Shown piece after piece: positions 1-7,620 of a DNA stretch of 64,000 nucleotides; position 1 is the first letter of the stretch, and every line of letters starts with the position of its first letter. Origin of the DNA: Patulibacter minatonensis DSM 18081. Its GTDB lineage: Bacteria > Actinomycetota > Thermoleophilia > Solirubrobacterales > Solirubrobacteraceae. The stretch covers positions 1,713,252 through 1,777,251 of the forward strand of contig NZ_KI912613.1 in the NCBI RefSeq assembly GCF_000519325.1. Reading direction: 5' to 3'. The notes under the pieces were generated by a model. That model saw nothing but the letters and a program-made list of their open reading frames with translations, was not told where the DNA came from and did no database searches. A program made the position numbers and the translations under genes.

Positions 1-1000
1 AGTAGCCGCTGTCGACGCAGGGGCGCTTGGCGCCCATCGGGTAGTCCGTGGGCAGCAGCTTCTCCCGCGTCCCCGGGTCCTCGACGATCGCGGAGATCTT
101 CGCCCGGCAGAAGTCGGCGGCGGTGTCGTTCGCGGCCTGGTCGAGCAGGAGGTCATGGTAGGCGAGGACGAACCCGAAGCCGTCGCCGTCCCAGGCGCGC
201 TCGAAGACGGCGTCGCGCTCCTCGGGCGTGTCGTCGAGCGCCGAGCGGCGGTTGGGGACGAACCCGAGCCCGCTGGGGGAGCTCGCGGCGCGGGCGCGAC
301 GTGCGGCGTAGTCCGCCTTGATCGCGGCGTCCTGCTCGTCCGACACCGGTGCGTGGCGGGCGGGCACGCTGAACGCCGGCGTCCGCTGGAAGACCGTCAC
401 GTGCTCCGCCTCGCGGCTGATCACCGGGATCGACTGGATGCCGGAGGACCCGGTGCCGACCACGCCGACCCGCCTGCCGGCGAACGCGACGGGCGTCGTC
501 GGCCACTCGGCGGTGTGGAGGATCTCGCCGCCGAACGCGTCCTCACCGGGGAACGCCGGGCGCTTCGTCGTCGACAGGTTGCCCACGGCCATGATCAGGA
601 ACCGGCCGGCCCACGTGTCGCCGTCCTCGGTGCGCGCGGTCCAGCGCGCGCCGTCGTCGTCCCAGTCCGCCGCGACGACGCGGCGGTGCAGGTGGACGTC
701 GCGGTGCAGGTCGAAGCGGTCCGCGACGTGCTCGACGTACCGCAGGATCTCCGGCTGGGTCGCGTAGCGCTCGCTCCACCGCCACTCCTGCTCGAGGTCG
801 TCGGAGAAGCCGTACGAGTAGTCGTAGCTCTCGATGTCGCACCGGGCGCCGGGGTAGCGGTTCCAGCGCCAGACCCCGCCGACGCCGTCGCCGGACTCGA
901 GCACCGCGACCCGCAGGCCCGCCCCGCGCAGCGTGTGGAGCGCGCGCAGCCCGGCGAACCCCGCCCCGACCACCACGACGTCGACCTCGTGCCCCGTCAT
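1..1000 (-). CDS. Baeyer-Villiger-type flavin monooxygenase (C-terminus beyond window)
   Basis: This FAD/NADPH enzyme would insert oxygen next to a ketone or oxidise a related carbonyl in the cytoplasm. The visible 333 residues start at ATG 998-1000. They carry an N-terminal FAD Rossmann motif (GAGFAG, about residues 12-17), the BVMO fingerprint FGGEILHTAEWP (about 156-167) and a second NADPH-binding motif GTGSSG (about 182-187). No stop codon lies before base 1, so the gene is truncated by the window and not broken. It is a paralogue of the complete gene at 17827-19452. It diverges from a TetR gene at 1224, with a palindrome at 1017-1031 just upstream of its start. A GGAGGG ribosome site precedes the ATG. 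The substrate is unknown. Confidence 0.9.
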   Translation of the reverse strand, partial: MTGHEVDVVVVGAGFAGLRALHTLRGAGLRVAVLESGDGVGGVWRWNRYPGARCDIESYDYSYGFSDDLEQEWRWSERYATQPEILRYVEHVADRFDLHRDVHLHRRVVAADWDDDGARWTARTEDGDTWAGRFLIMAVGNLSTTKRPAFPGEDAFGGEILHTAEWPTTPVAFAGRRVGVVGTGSSGIQSIPVISREAEHVTVFQRTPAFSVPARHAPVSDEQDAAIKADYAARRARAASSPSGLGFVPNRRSALDDTPEERDAVFERAWDGDGFGFVLAYHDLLLDQAANDTAADFCRAKISAIVEDPGTREKLLPTDYPMGAKRPCVDSGY

Positions 1001-1016
1001 CCCGCCCTCCGAAGGA

Positions 1017-1031
1017 TCAAACCACGTTTGA
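1017..1031. promoter_or_regulatory. Palindromic operator upstream of the BVMO gene
   Basis: TCAAAC-CAC-GTTTGA is a perfect inverted repeat with 6-base arms, lying 17-31 bases upstream of the BVMO start in the divergent promoter region. It is a plausible TetR site for the regulator at 1224. The same region has two CACGTGTC-containing stretches in opposite orientation near 1050-1065 and 1175-1187. Confidence 0.5.
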
Positions 1032-1211
1032 ACGACCGTACGGCGCGTCTTGCCACGTGTCAACGCGAGGGTCCCCGGTCGGCGGTGGGCCGTCCCGTGC
1101 CCGACCGGACCGCCGGGTCCCGTGCGCCGACCCGCATGACGCGTCCCGCGCTCCGACGGCCGCGTCGTGTGCGTCAAGACACGTGATAGGTGGAGTGTCA
1201 GGACCGGGCCG

Positions 1212-1217
1212 TAGACT
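1212..1217 (+). promoter_or_regulatory. -10 element of a probable leaderless promoter for the TetR gene
   Basis: TAGACT fits the TANNNT -10 consensus and ends six bases before the ATG at 1224. No Shine-Dalgarno sequence fits in that space, so transcription probably begins at or next to the start codon. The -35 is weak. Confidence 0.45.
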
Positions 1218-1223
1218 GCCGGA

Positions 1224-1850
1224 ATGGCCGCGACCCGCCCCGTCAGCGACGTCCCCCGCCGGACGCGGGGCCGCCGGCGCCCGGCGCCGCAGTCGCACGG
1301 CGCGGTCCTCGAGGCGGTCCGCGAGCTCCTGAAGGTCCGGCGGCTCGACGAGCTGACGGTCGCGGAGATCGTCGAGCGGGCGGGCATCTCGCGCCCGACG
1401 TTCTACGCGAGCTTCGACACGAAGTACGCGGTCGTCGCGACCCTGATCGCCGGTGTCGGCGAGGGCATCTACGACATCTGGCAGCCGTTCTTCTCGGGAG
1501 AGGGGCCGATCGACGAGGCCGCCGTCCGCGAGCCCACGATCGCCACCGTCGAGCGGTGGCGCCGGCAGGGCGCGTTGTTCACCGCCACGGTGGAGGGCTG
1601 GCACTCGGACCCCGAGATCCACGAGGTCTGGAACGAGATCCTCCAGCGCTTCGAGCGCGAGGTCCTGGCACGGTTGCACCGGTCCCGCGCCCCGCGTGCC
1701 GGCGACGACATGCTCGCGGCCGCCATGGTCTCGATGTTCGAGCGCTGCCTGTACCTCGCGGTGAGCGACCCGGACGGGCCGTTCGGGTCGTCCGACGAGC
1801 AGCTCGCGGACACCCTCTCGGCGGTCTGGGCGCGGTCGCTCGGGGGCTGA
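1224..1850 (+). CDS. TetR-family transcriptional regulator
   Basis: This one-component repressor has 208 residues. The helix-turn-helix occupies about residues 40-75 (VAEIVERAGISRPTFYASFD), and the helical C-terminal half would bind a ligand, which in this context is probably an acyl-CoA or ketone. It diverges from the BVMO at 1-1000 and is followed after 147 bases by the acyl-CoA ligase operon. Palindromes occur on both sides, at 1017-1031 and 1902-1927, but their sequences differ, so it may control only one of them. The start is chosen at ATG 1224 because a good -10 hexamer sits six bases upstream. Confidence 0.88.
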   Translation: MAATRPVSDVPRRTRGRRRPAPQSHGAVLEAVRELLKVRRLDELTVAEIVERAGISRPTFYASFDTKYAVVATLIAGVGEGIYDIWQPFFSGEGPIDEAAVREPTIATVERWRRQGALFTATVEGWHSDPEIHEVWNEILQRFEREVLARLHRSRAPRAGDDMLAAAMVSMFERCLYLAVSDPDGPFGSSDEQLADTLSAVWARSLGG

Positions 1851-1901
1851 GTCCCGCGCCCGACGGGGCCCGTCCGTCCGCCGCGGCCGAAAACCATACT
1901 G

Positions 1902-1927
1902 GTAGTCCTTACATGTGTTAGGACTAC
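1902..1927. promoter_or_regulatory. Perfect inverted repeat before the acyl-CoA ligase operon
   Basis: The arms GTAGTCCT and AGGACTAC (8 bases each, perfect) are separated by a 10-base spacer TACATGTGTT. The repeat lies 71 bases upstream of the ligase start, in the gap after the TetR gene. Size and placement fit a TetR operator controlling the operon 1998-6389. Confidence 0.55.
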
Positions 1928-1997
1928 ATGGGCCGATGCCGCCCGCGCCTGAGACGCCCGAGTCCACGTGCTCCGGAGGGTGACCGGGAGGACCACG

Positions 1998-3728
1998 ATG
2001 AGCGACCCGCGACTCGCACCCCTGGAGGAGCGCCGCGCGGCGCTCGAGGCCCGCCACCCGACGTGGGAGCCCGGGACGTTGCACGGGGCGCTCGACACCG
2101 CCGCGGACCGCTGGCCCGACCGCCCGTACGTCATCACCGACGGCCGGACGTGGACGTACGCCGAGGTCCGCGACCGCTCGGTCCGCCTGGCGCAAGGCCT
2201 CGTCGCGATGGGCGTCCGGCCCGGCGAGCACGTGGCGCTCGAGTTGGCGAACTACCCCGAGTTCGTCCTGCTGAAGTACGCGATCTCCAGGACCGGTGCG
2301 ACCGCGATCCCGGTGAACGTCCTCAACCGGCGCGACGAGCTGGAGTACGTGCTCGGGCAGTCCCGCGCGGTGCTCCTGATCGTGATGGCCCGGTTCCGCG
2401 GGCTCGACTACCTGGGGATGCTCGACGAGATCGCTCCCGGCTGGCCGGAGCGCGGCGGGGGCGACGTCCTCCCCGACCTGCGACGGATCGTGGTCTTCGA
2501 CAACGACGGCGGGGGCGCGCCCGACGGCGCCACGACGCTCGACGCGCTCGAGGCGGCCGACGCCGACGTCGCGCTGCCGGAGGTCGATCCGGACGCCGAC
2601 GCCGACATCCTCTACACGTCGGGCACGACCGGCGGCCCGAAGGGCGTGCAGCTCACGCACGACATGCTGCTGCGCACCGCCTACGGTGCGGCGTACGGCC
2701 GCGGGTTCGAGGACGGCCGCCGGATCGTCTTCGCGCTGCCGATGTACCACGTGTTCGGCTACGTGGAGGGGATGCTGCCGGTGCTGTTCGTCGGCGGCGC
2801 GATCGTCCCGCACACGGCCTTCGACCCCGTCCGGACGCTCGAGGCGATCGAGCGCCACCGGGTCACGGACATGCTCGTGATCCCGCTGATGACCGAGGCG
2901 GTGATGGACGCGCTGAAGGACCGCCCGACGGACCTCTCGTCCCTCGCGTCGATCATCTCCTCCGGGACGACGTCGCCGCCCGGGACGTTCGACCGCATCG
3001 ACGCCGAGCTCCGCTGCGACGAGGTCACGACGGGCTACGGCCAGTCGGAGACGACCGCGTCGACGACGGTGACCCGCCCCGACGACGGCCCCGGGAAGCG
3101 GCGGACGACCAACGGGCGGTTCCGCGACGTCGGCGTCGCCGGCGACCCGGAGCTCGGCGGCCACCTCGTCGTCTACCGCGCCGTCGACCCGGACACCGGA
3201 CGGGACCTCGGGTTCGGCGAGATCGGCGAGCTGCAGGCCAAGGGGCCCGGCGTGACCCGCGGCTACTGGGACAAGCCCGGGGCCACGGCCGACGCGTTCA
3301 CCGACGACGGCTGGTTCCGCACCGGGGACCTCGGGACGGTCGACGCCGAGGGCTACCTGCGGCTCGTCGGCCGGCTGAAGGACTGCTACCGCTGCGGCGG
3401 CGAGCAGGTCGTGCCGGCCGACGTCGAGGACGTCCTCGTGACCCACCCGGCGGTGGCCCAGGCGCTCGTCGTCCCCGTCGCCGACGAGCGGATGGGGGAG
3501 GCCGGGGCCGCGTTCATCGTCCGCCGGCCGTCCGCGGACGTCACGGCGGAGGACCTGCTCGCGCTGGCGACCGAGCGACTGGCGCGGTTCAAGGTCCCCA
3601 GGCACGTGCTGTTCATCGACGAGGCCGAGATCCCGCTGACCGCCAGCGGCCGGCCCCGCAAGTTCCTGTTGTCCGAGATCGCGGAGCAGCGGCTCGGACG
3701 GACCACCGACGGAGAGGCACCCGCGTGA
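1998..3728 (+). CDS. AMP-dependent acyl-CoA ligase (FadD-like)
   Basis: This cytoplasmic enzyme of 576 residues activates a carboxylic acid to its CoA thioester using ATP, through an acyl-adenylate. The P-loop YTSGTTGGPKGV is at about residues 206-217, GYGQSET at 346-352, the hinge motif GWFRTGDLG and the GRLKDCYRCGGEQV region follow, and there is a C-terminal lysine before FLLSEIAEQ. The start is set at ATG 1998 because GGGAGG lies six bases upstream; an in-frame GTG at 1968 is less likely. It is the first gene of a five-gene operon with two MaoC proteins, a DUF35 protein and a thiolase-like protein, so its acid is probably the entry substrate for that pathway. Substrate is not inferable. 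Confidence 0.92.
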   Translation: MSDPRLAPLEERRAALEARHPTWEPGTLHGALDTAADRWPDRPYVITDGRTWTYAEVRDRSVRLAQGLVAMGVRPGEHVALELANYPEFVLLKYAISRTGATAIPVNVLNRRDELEYVLGQSRAVLLIVMARFRGLDYLGMLDEIAPGWPERGGGDVLPDLRRIVVFDNDGGGAPDGATTLDALEAADADVALPEVDPDADADILYTSGTTGGPKGVQLTHDMLLRTAYGAAYGRGFEDGRRIVFALPMYHVFGYVEGMLPVLFVGGAIVPHTAFDPVRTLEAIERHRVTDMLVIPLMTEAVMDALKDRPTDLSSLASIISSGTTSPPGTFDRIDAELRCDEVTTGYGQSETTASTTVTRPDDGPGKRRTTNGRFRDVGVAGDPELGGHLVVYRAVDPDTGRDLGFGEIGELQAKGPGVTRGYWDKPGATADAFTDDGWFRTGDLGTVDAEGYLRLVGRLKDCYRCGGEQVVPADVEDVLVTHPAVAQALVVPVADERMGEAGAAFIVRRPSADVTAEDLLALATERLARFKVPRHVLFIDEAEIPLTASGRPRKFLLSEIAEQRLGRTTDGEAPA

Positions 3729-3753
3729 GGACGACGACCGAGGGACCGACCCC

Positions 3754-4200
3754 ATGACCACGAAGGACGGCGCACCGCCCGCCGATGGCCTGATCACCCG
3801 CGACACGCCGGTCGGCCACGAGCTCGAGGGCGTGAAGAAGCAGGCGCAGATCCAGCTCATGGGCTCGCGCCTCTGGGGGCGCTTCAACCCGAACCACTGG
3901 GACCCGGAGTACGCGCGGTCGACCGGGCTTCAGGCCCCGATCCAGACGGGCGAGATGTCCTCGGCGTACATCTCCGAGATGCTCGTCAACCACTTCGGGA
4001 AGGCCTTCTTCCTCGGCGGCCGGCTGGAGTGCAAGTACATCGGGTCGACGCTCGCCGGCGAGGTCATCACGACCTACGGCGTCGTCCGCGAGAAGCAGCC
4101 GAAGGGGGACGGGTTCCGGTTCGTCGTCGACGTCTGGGCGAGCAACGAGGACGACGAGAAGAAGACCGTCGGGACGGCGGAGGCGGACGTCGATGTCTGA
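3754..4200 (+). CDS. MaoC-like hydratase subunit retaining the catalytic His
   Basis: This 148-residue hot-dog-fold protein probably hydrates an enoyl-CoA. The hydratase signature appears as GRFNPNHWDPEYA (about residues 42-54). The usual Asp of the TGDxNPxH motif is Arg43 here, while His48 is kept. The next gene shows the opposite pattern, which suggests that the two form a heteromer, as in the ChsH1-ChsH2 hydratase of steroid side-chain catabolism. The gene follows the ligase by 25 bases and overlaps the next gene by 8 bases. The family assignment is firm; the steroid link is inference. Confidence 0.82.
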   Translation: MTTKDGAPPADGLITRDTPVGHELEGVKKQAQIQLMGSRLWGRFNPNHWDPEYARSTGLQAPIQTGEMSSAYISEMLVNHFGKAFFLGGRLECKYIGSTLAGEVITTYGVVREKQPKGDGFRFVVDVWASNEDDEKKTVGTAEADVDV

Positions 4201-4708
4201 TCTGCGCCCGATGACGTCGATCCAGCGGCAGCAGACCCGCGACTTCGTCGACAGCCTGGACGAGGAGTCCCAGCCCTACTGGGACATGGTGGAGATCGGC
4301 GACGAGCTCTCCCGCGACCTGCACCTGTCGGCCGAGCTGATCATCCTCTACGCCGACGCGGTCGAGGACTTCAACCCCTGGTTCGAGGGCTGGAGGATGA
4401 ACACGTGGCAGATCGAGGGCGAGTCGCCGTTCGGCCACGCGATCGTGCCGCCGATGCTCGTCTCGCACTTCGTCCTGTCGGTGCAGTTCGACCACACGAA
4501 GCCGTTCGCGGTCGGGTCGATCCACACACACCACGACACCACCGTGCACGCCCCGATCCCGGTCGGCACGACCGTCCGGATCACGACCCGGGCGACCGAC
4601 AAGTACGAGAAGCGCGGGCGCCGCTACGTCCGGCACGAGGTGACGGTCACCGGCGTCCCCGACGGGACGCTCTACGCCACCGAGGTCCGGGACATCCTCT
4701 CCCTATGA
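4193..4708 (+). CDS. MaoC / FAS1-like dehydratase subunit retaining the catalytic Asp
   Basis: This 171-residue hot-dog-fold protein starts inside the preceding MaoC gene, overlapping it by 8 bases. The hydratase motif region reads EDFNPWFEG (about residues 58-66): Asp59 is kept, but the His is replaced by Phe64. Downstream is the typical PFGHAIVPPMLVSHF segment lining the substrate tunnel. The complementary losses in this and the preceding protein argue for an obligate pair. In ChsH2 of mycobacteria a MaoC-like domain is fused to DUF35; here the DUF35 protein is the next, separate gene, which overlaps this one by four bases. Confidence 0.82.
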   Translation: MSDLRPMTSIQRQQTRDFVDSLDEESQPYWDMVEIGDELSRDLHLSAELIILYADAVEDFNPWFEGWRMNTWQIEGESPFGHAIVPPMLVSHFVLSVQFDHTKPFAVGSIHTHHDTTVHAPIPVGTTVRITTRATDKYEKRGRRYVRHEVTVTGVPDGTLYATEVRDILSL

Positions 4709-5202
4709 GCGCCGAGACCCCCGGGGTCCCCGTCGCGGAGGACCTCTTCGAGCAGGGTGCGGACGGCGTCGGGTTGATCGGCACGCGGTGCGCGGGCTGC
4801 GGGGCGCACTACTTCCCGGTGTCCCTGTCGTGCCGGAACCCGGTCTGCGACGACAAGCGGACCGTGCGCACGACGCTCGGGCGCACCGGGACCCTCTACA
4901 GCTGGACGGTGCAGCACTACCGCCCGCCGGCGCTGTATCGCGCCGACGAGTGGGAGCCCTACGCCGTCGGGCTCGTCGAGGTGCCGGAGGGCCTCCGGGT
5001 GCTCGCGAAGCTCATCGGGCGAGACACCGACGCGCTCGAGGTCGGGATGCCGGTGCGGCTGGTCACCAGCCCGCTCTACACCGACGCCGACGGCCGCCGC
5101 GTCGACACCTACGCCTACGAGATCACGGGCGACGGGATCGGGGCCGGCGGCGGATCCGGTTCTCCGGGCCCGGCGTCCTCGACCGACGGGCCGCGCGCAT
5201 GA
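4705..5202 (+). CDS. DUF35 OB-fold / Zn-ribbon acyl-CoA-associated protein
   Basis: This 165-residue protein has an N-terminal rubredoxin-like zinc ribbon (CxxC at CAGC, then a second Cys pair in SCRNPVC) and a C-terminal OB fold (about residues 60-140). DUF35 proteins partner thiolase-like enzymes, as in the Ltp2-ChsH2 retro-aldolase of steroid side-chain cleavage or in HMG-CoA-synthase systems. The stop codon overlaps the start of the thiolase-like gene (ATGA at 5199-5202), so the two are translationally coupled. The last 20 residues are Gly/Ser/Pro-rich. The start ATG 4705 overlaps the previous stop. Confidence 0.88.
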   Translation: MSAETPGVPVAEDLFEQGADGVGLIGTRCAGCGAHYFPVSLSCRNPVCDDKRTVRTTLGRTGTLYSWTVQHYRPPALYRADEWEPYAVGLVEVPEGLRVLAKLIGRDTDALEVGMPVRLVTSPLYTDADGRRVDTYAYEITGDGIGAGGGSGSPGPASSTDGPRA

Positions 5203-6389
5203 CGGGCGTCTACGTGCTCGGCGTCGCCGCCCACCCGTGGGGGAAGTGGCCCGACAAGCCGCAGCTGCAGCTCGCCATCGAGGCCCTGACCGCCGCGGCC
5301 GACGACGCCGGCCTGCCGCTCCGGGACCTCGACGGGCTCGTGGCCGCGAGCTCCCGCTTCGAGGGCGGCCTCGGCTGGGGCCTGCACGCCAACGAGGTGC
5401 TGCAGGCCGTCTCGGAGTCCGGGGCGCAGGCGATCAACGTCGGCGGCGGCTGCGCGGCCGGCGGCATCGCGATCCACACCGCCGCGTCACTCATCGCGAG
5501 CGGCGAGTGCGAGGTCGTCGCGGCGCTGGGGGCCGAGCGGATGCCGAAGGGCTTCATCCCCCGGCCGCCCGGACAGCCGGACGACGTGACCGACACCGAC
5601 TACCTGCGGTGGGTGGCGATCGGCGCGACGAACCCGGCGTACTGGGCGATCGAGGCGCGCCGTCGCATGTACGACCACGGCACGACGCCGGAGACCCTGG
5701 CGCTCGCGTCCGTGACGATGCACGAGCACGCCGCCGCGAACCCGTTGGCGCGGTACCGCAAGCGGATCACCGTCGAGGACGTGCTGGCGTCGCCCCGGGT
5801 CGCCGACCCGCTGCACCTGATGGAGATCTGCGCGGTCAGCGACGGATCCGCCGCGCTGATCCTCGGCAGCGAGGCCGCGGCGCGGCGCCGCGGTGGGCCG
5901 CTCGTCCGCGTCGCCGGCTCGGCCGTCGCGTCCGGCCGGTTCGGCGATCCCGCGGTCCGGATCCCGACGGTCTCGATGGCGTCGGACGGCGACGCGACCC
6001 ACACGAGCGAGGTCGCCGGCGCGGTGCTCCGCGCGCAGGCGGCGGCGGGCATCGGGCCGAAGGACGTCGACGTCCTCGAGATGGCCGACAACTCCGCCTG
6101 GCACGTGCTCGCGTGGCCGGAGAGCTTCGGCTTCGCGGAGCCGGGCGAGTCCGATCGGCTCCTCCAGGACGGCGAGTACGGCATCGGCGGGCGGCTGCCG
6201 ATCAACCCGAGCGGCGGCTTCCTGTCGTTCGGCGAGGCGACGACCGCCCAGGGCGTCCTGCAGGTCTGCGAGCTCGCCTGGCAGCTCCGTCGCGAGGCCG
6301 GCGAGCGCCAGGTCCCGGGGGCGTCCGTCGGCCAGTCGGCGGTCCTCGGGCTCGGCGCCAACGGCGCGTCGGTCGTCCTCACCGCCTGA
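5199..6389 (+). CDS. Thiolase-like / SCP-x-type lipid-transfer protein (Ltp2-like)
   Basis: This thiolase-fold protein has 396 residues. The N-terminal nucleophile region reads VGGGCAAGG with Cys85, and the C-terminal region has NPSGGFLSFGEATTAQG and a final GLGANGA stretch. Lengths and motifs fit the non-decarboxylating SCP-x/Ltp group, whose members work with DUF35 partners in thiolysis or retro-aldol cleavage of branched acyl-CoAs. The tight order MaoC-MaoC-DUF35-thiolase supports a hydratase/aldolase complex that shortens a branched side chain. It ends in a convergent intergenic region occupied by hairpin repeats. Whether it is a thiolase or an aldolase cannot be decided from sequence alone. 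Confidence 0.88.
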   Translation: MTGVYVLGVAAHPWGKWPDKPQLQLAIEALTAAADDAGLPLRDLDGLVAASSRFEGGLGWGLHANEVLQAVSESGAQAINVGGGCAAGGIAIHTAASLIASGECEVVAALGAERMPKGFIPRPPGQPDDVTDTDYLRWVAIGATNPAYWAIEARRRMYDHGTTPETLALASVTMHEHAAANPLARYRKRITVEDVLASPRVADPLHLMEICAVSDGSAALILGSEAAARRRGGPLVRVAGSAVASGRFGDPAVRIPTVSMASDGDATHTSEVAGAVLRAQAAAGIGPKDVDVLEMADNSAWHVLAWPESFGFAEPGESDRLLQDGEYGIGGRLPINPSGGFLSFGEATTAQGVLQVCELAWQLRREAGERQVPGASVGQSAVLGLGANGASVVLTA

Positions 6390-6423
6390 TCCGCGGGCGC
6401 GGCGATCCGACGGAGGTCACGTC

Positions 6424-6562
6424 TGGTCGGCTACCGGCCGTGCGTGACCGCGTCCCGAGAGGCCGCGGGTCCCGCGGTCGAGGATGGTCGGATACCGACC
6501 ACGGGTGACCGCGTCCCCGCAGATCGTGGGTCCCCCGGTCACGGATGGTCGGACACCGACCA
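6424..6562. repeat. Three-unit hairpin repeat array (61-bp period) between convergent genes
   Basis: GGTCGG-N3-CCGRCC hairpins occur at 6425, 6486 and 6547, exactly 61 bases apart. The middle copy is TGGTCGG-ATA-CCGACCA. Between them lie further inverted arms, GACCGCG/CGCGGTC in the first unit and GTGACCG/CGGTCAC in the second. The same hairpin, GGTCGGATACCGACC, recurs seven times at 45259-45663, so this is a dispersed repeat family. Both arrays sit between converging genes. There is no T-run typical of an intrinsic terminator. Confidence 0.85.
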
Positions 6563-6588
6563 TCCGTGACCACGCCGACCCGCGCCGC

Positions 6589-7620
6589 TCAGAGGGTCCG
6601 CAGCAGCGCGCCGAGCTGCGCGTCGAGGGCGCCGGCCTGCGACAGCGCGGCGTCCATCCACCAGAACCCGTGGGCGCCGCCGGCGTAGACCGTGGTGTCG
6701 ACCGGCACCCCGGCGCCCCGGAGCAGCGCGGCGTAGGCCAGGCCCTCGTCGCGGAGGGGGTCGAGCTCCGCGACGACGACCGTCGCCGGGGGAAGCCCGG
6801 CGTGGTCCGGGGCGAGCGAGGGGATCGCACGGGGGTCCTCGGCGTCGAGCGCGCTGCGGAGGTAGTGCTCCCAGAACCACACGAGCTCGTGCCGGGTCAT
6901 CAGCGGGCCGTCGGCGTGCGTGGTCATCGACCCGGCCGGGGCGTCCGTGCTCCCGGGCGGCACGAGGCACGGGTAGAGCAGGACCTGGTGCGCGATGCGC
7001 GGGCCGCCGGTCTCCCGCAGGTCGATCGCCGCCGCGGCCGCCAGGTTGCCGCCGGCGCTGTCGCCGAGGAGCACCACGCGCTCCGGGTCGCCCCCGAGGT
7101 CCGCGGCGTTCGCCGCGATCCAGCGCACCGCGGCCACGACGTCGTCGAGCGGGCCGGGGAACGGGGTCTCCGGTGCGAGGCGGTAGTCCACGGCGACCAC
7201 CACGCAGGCGCCGGCGAGGGCCAGGCGACGGCAGGGCCGGTCCGTCGCCCGCAGGCCGCCGAACACGAAGCCGCCGCCGTGCAGGTAGACGACGAGCGGC
7301 GACGGCGATCCGGGGGCGGCGTCGTACACCCGCGCCGGCAGCCGGCCGTCGGCACCGGGGACGAGGAGGTCCCGCACGGCGGGCACGTCGGGCTTCGGGG
7401 ACTGCAGGCGGACGACGTTCTCGACGGCGGCGCGCGAACGGACGACCCCGAGTACGTCGTAGGTCGGTGCGTCGCTCTCGGCGAACGCCGCGGCGAGCCG
7501 GGCGACGTCGGGGTGCGGCGTCCCGTCGAGCGGGCCCGTCGCGGACACGCCGGCCGGCGGCCCCGACCCTCCCGCGACGTCGGGCGCGCCGTCCGCGGCG
7601 GACGCCGGACGGGAGCTCAC
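6589..7620 (-). CDS. Alpha/beta hydrolase, HSL-type esterase/lipase
   Basis: This 343-residue serine hydrolase carries the HSL-family oxyanion motif HGGGF (about 114-118), the nucleophile elbow GDSAGG (186-191, Ser188), and a likely catalytic Asp in LDPLRDEG and His in GAHGFWWM. It would hydrolyse carboxyl esters or lactones, such as the ester product of a BVMO. GTG 7618-7620 is taken as the start because it overlaps the stop of the upstream TetR gene in a GTGA arrangement. About 60 residues before the fold are Ala/Pro-rich and predicted disordered. It is in a two-gene operon with TetR 7617-8309. Confidence 0.88.
   Translation of the reverse strand: MSSRPASAADGAPDVAGGSGPPAGVSATGPLDGTPHPDVARLAAAFAESDAPTYDVLGVVRSRAAVENVVRLQSPKPDVPAVRDLLVPGADGRLPARVYDAAPGSPSPLVVYLHGGGFVFGGLRATDRPCRRLALAGACVVVAVDYRLAPETPFPGPLDDVVAAVRWIAANAADLGGDPERVVLLGDSAGGNLAAAAAIDLRETGGPRIAHQVLLYPCLVPPGSTDAPAGSMTTHADGPLMTRHELVWFWEHYLRSALDAEDPRAIPSLAPDHAGLPPATVVVAELDPLRDEGLAYAALLRGAGVPVDTTVYAGGAHGFWWMDAALSQAGALDAQLGALLRTL

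Noticed and set aside
1017-3887. Very long minus-strand reading frame opposite the ligase operon
   Set aside because: Its peptide is Arg/Gly/Pro/Asp low-complexity, typical of antisense frames in high-GC DNA, while the plus strand shows well conserved enzymes.
6424-6562. Intrinsic terminator for the thiolase-like gene
   Set aside because: Not excluded as a function, but three periodic copies and no T-run make a repeat family the better description.
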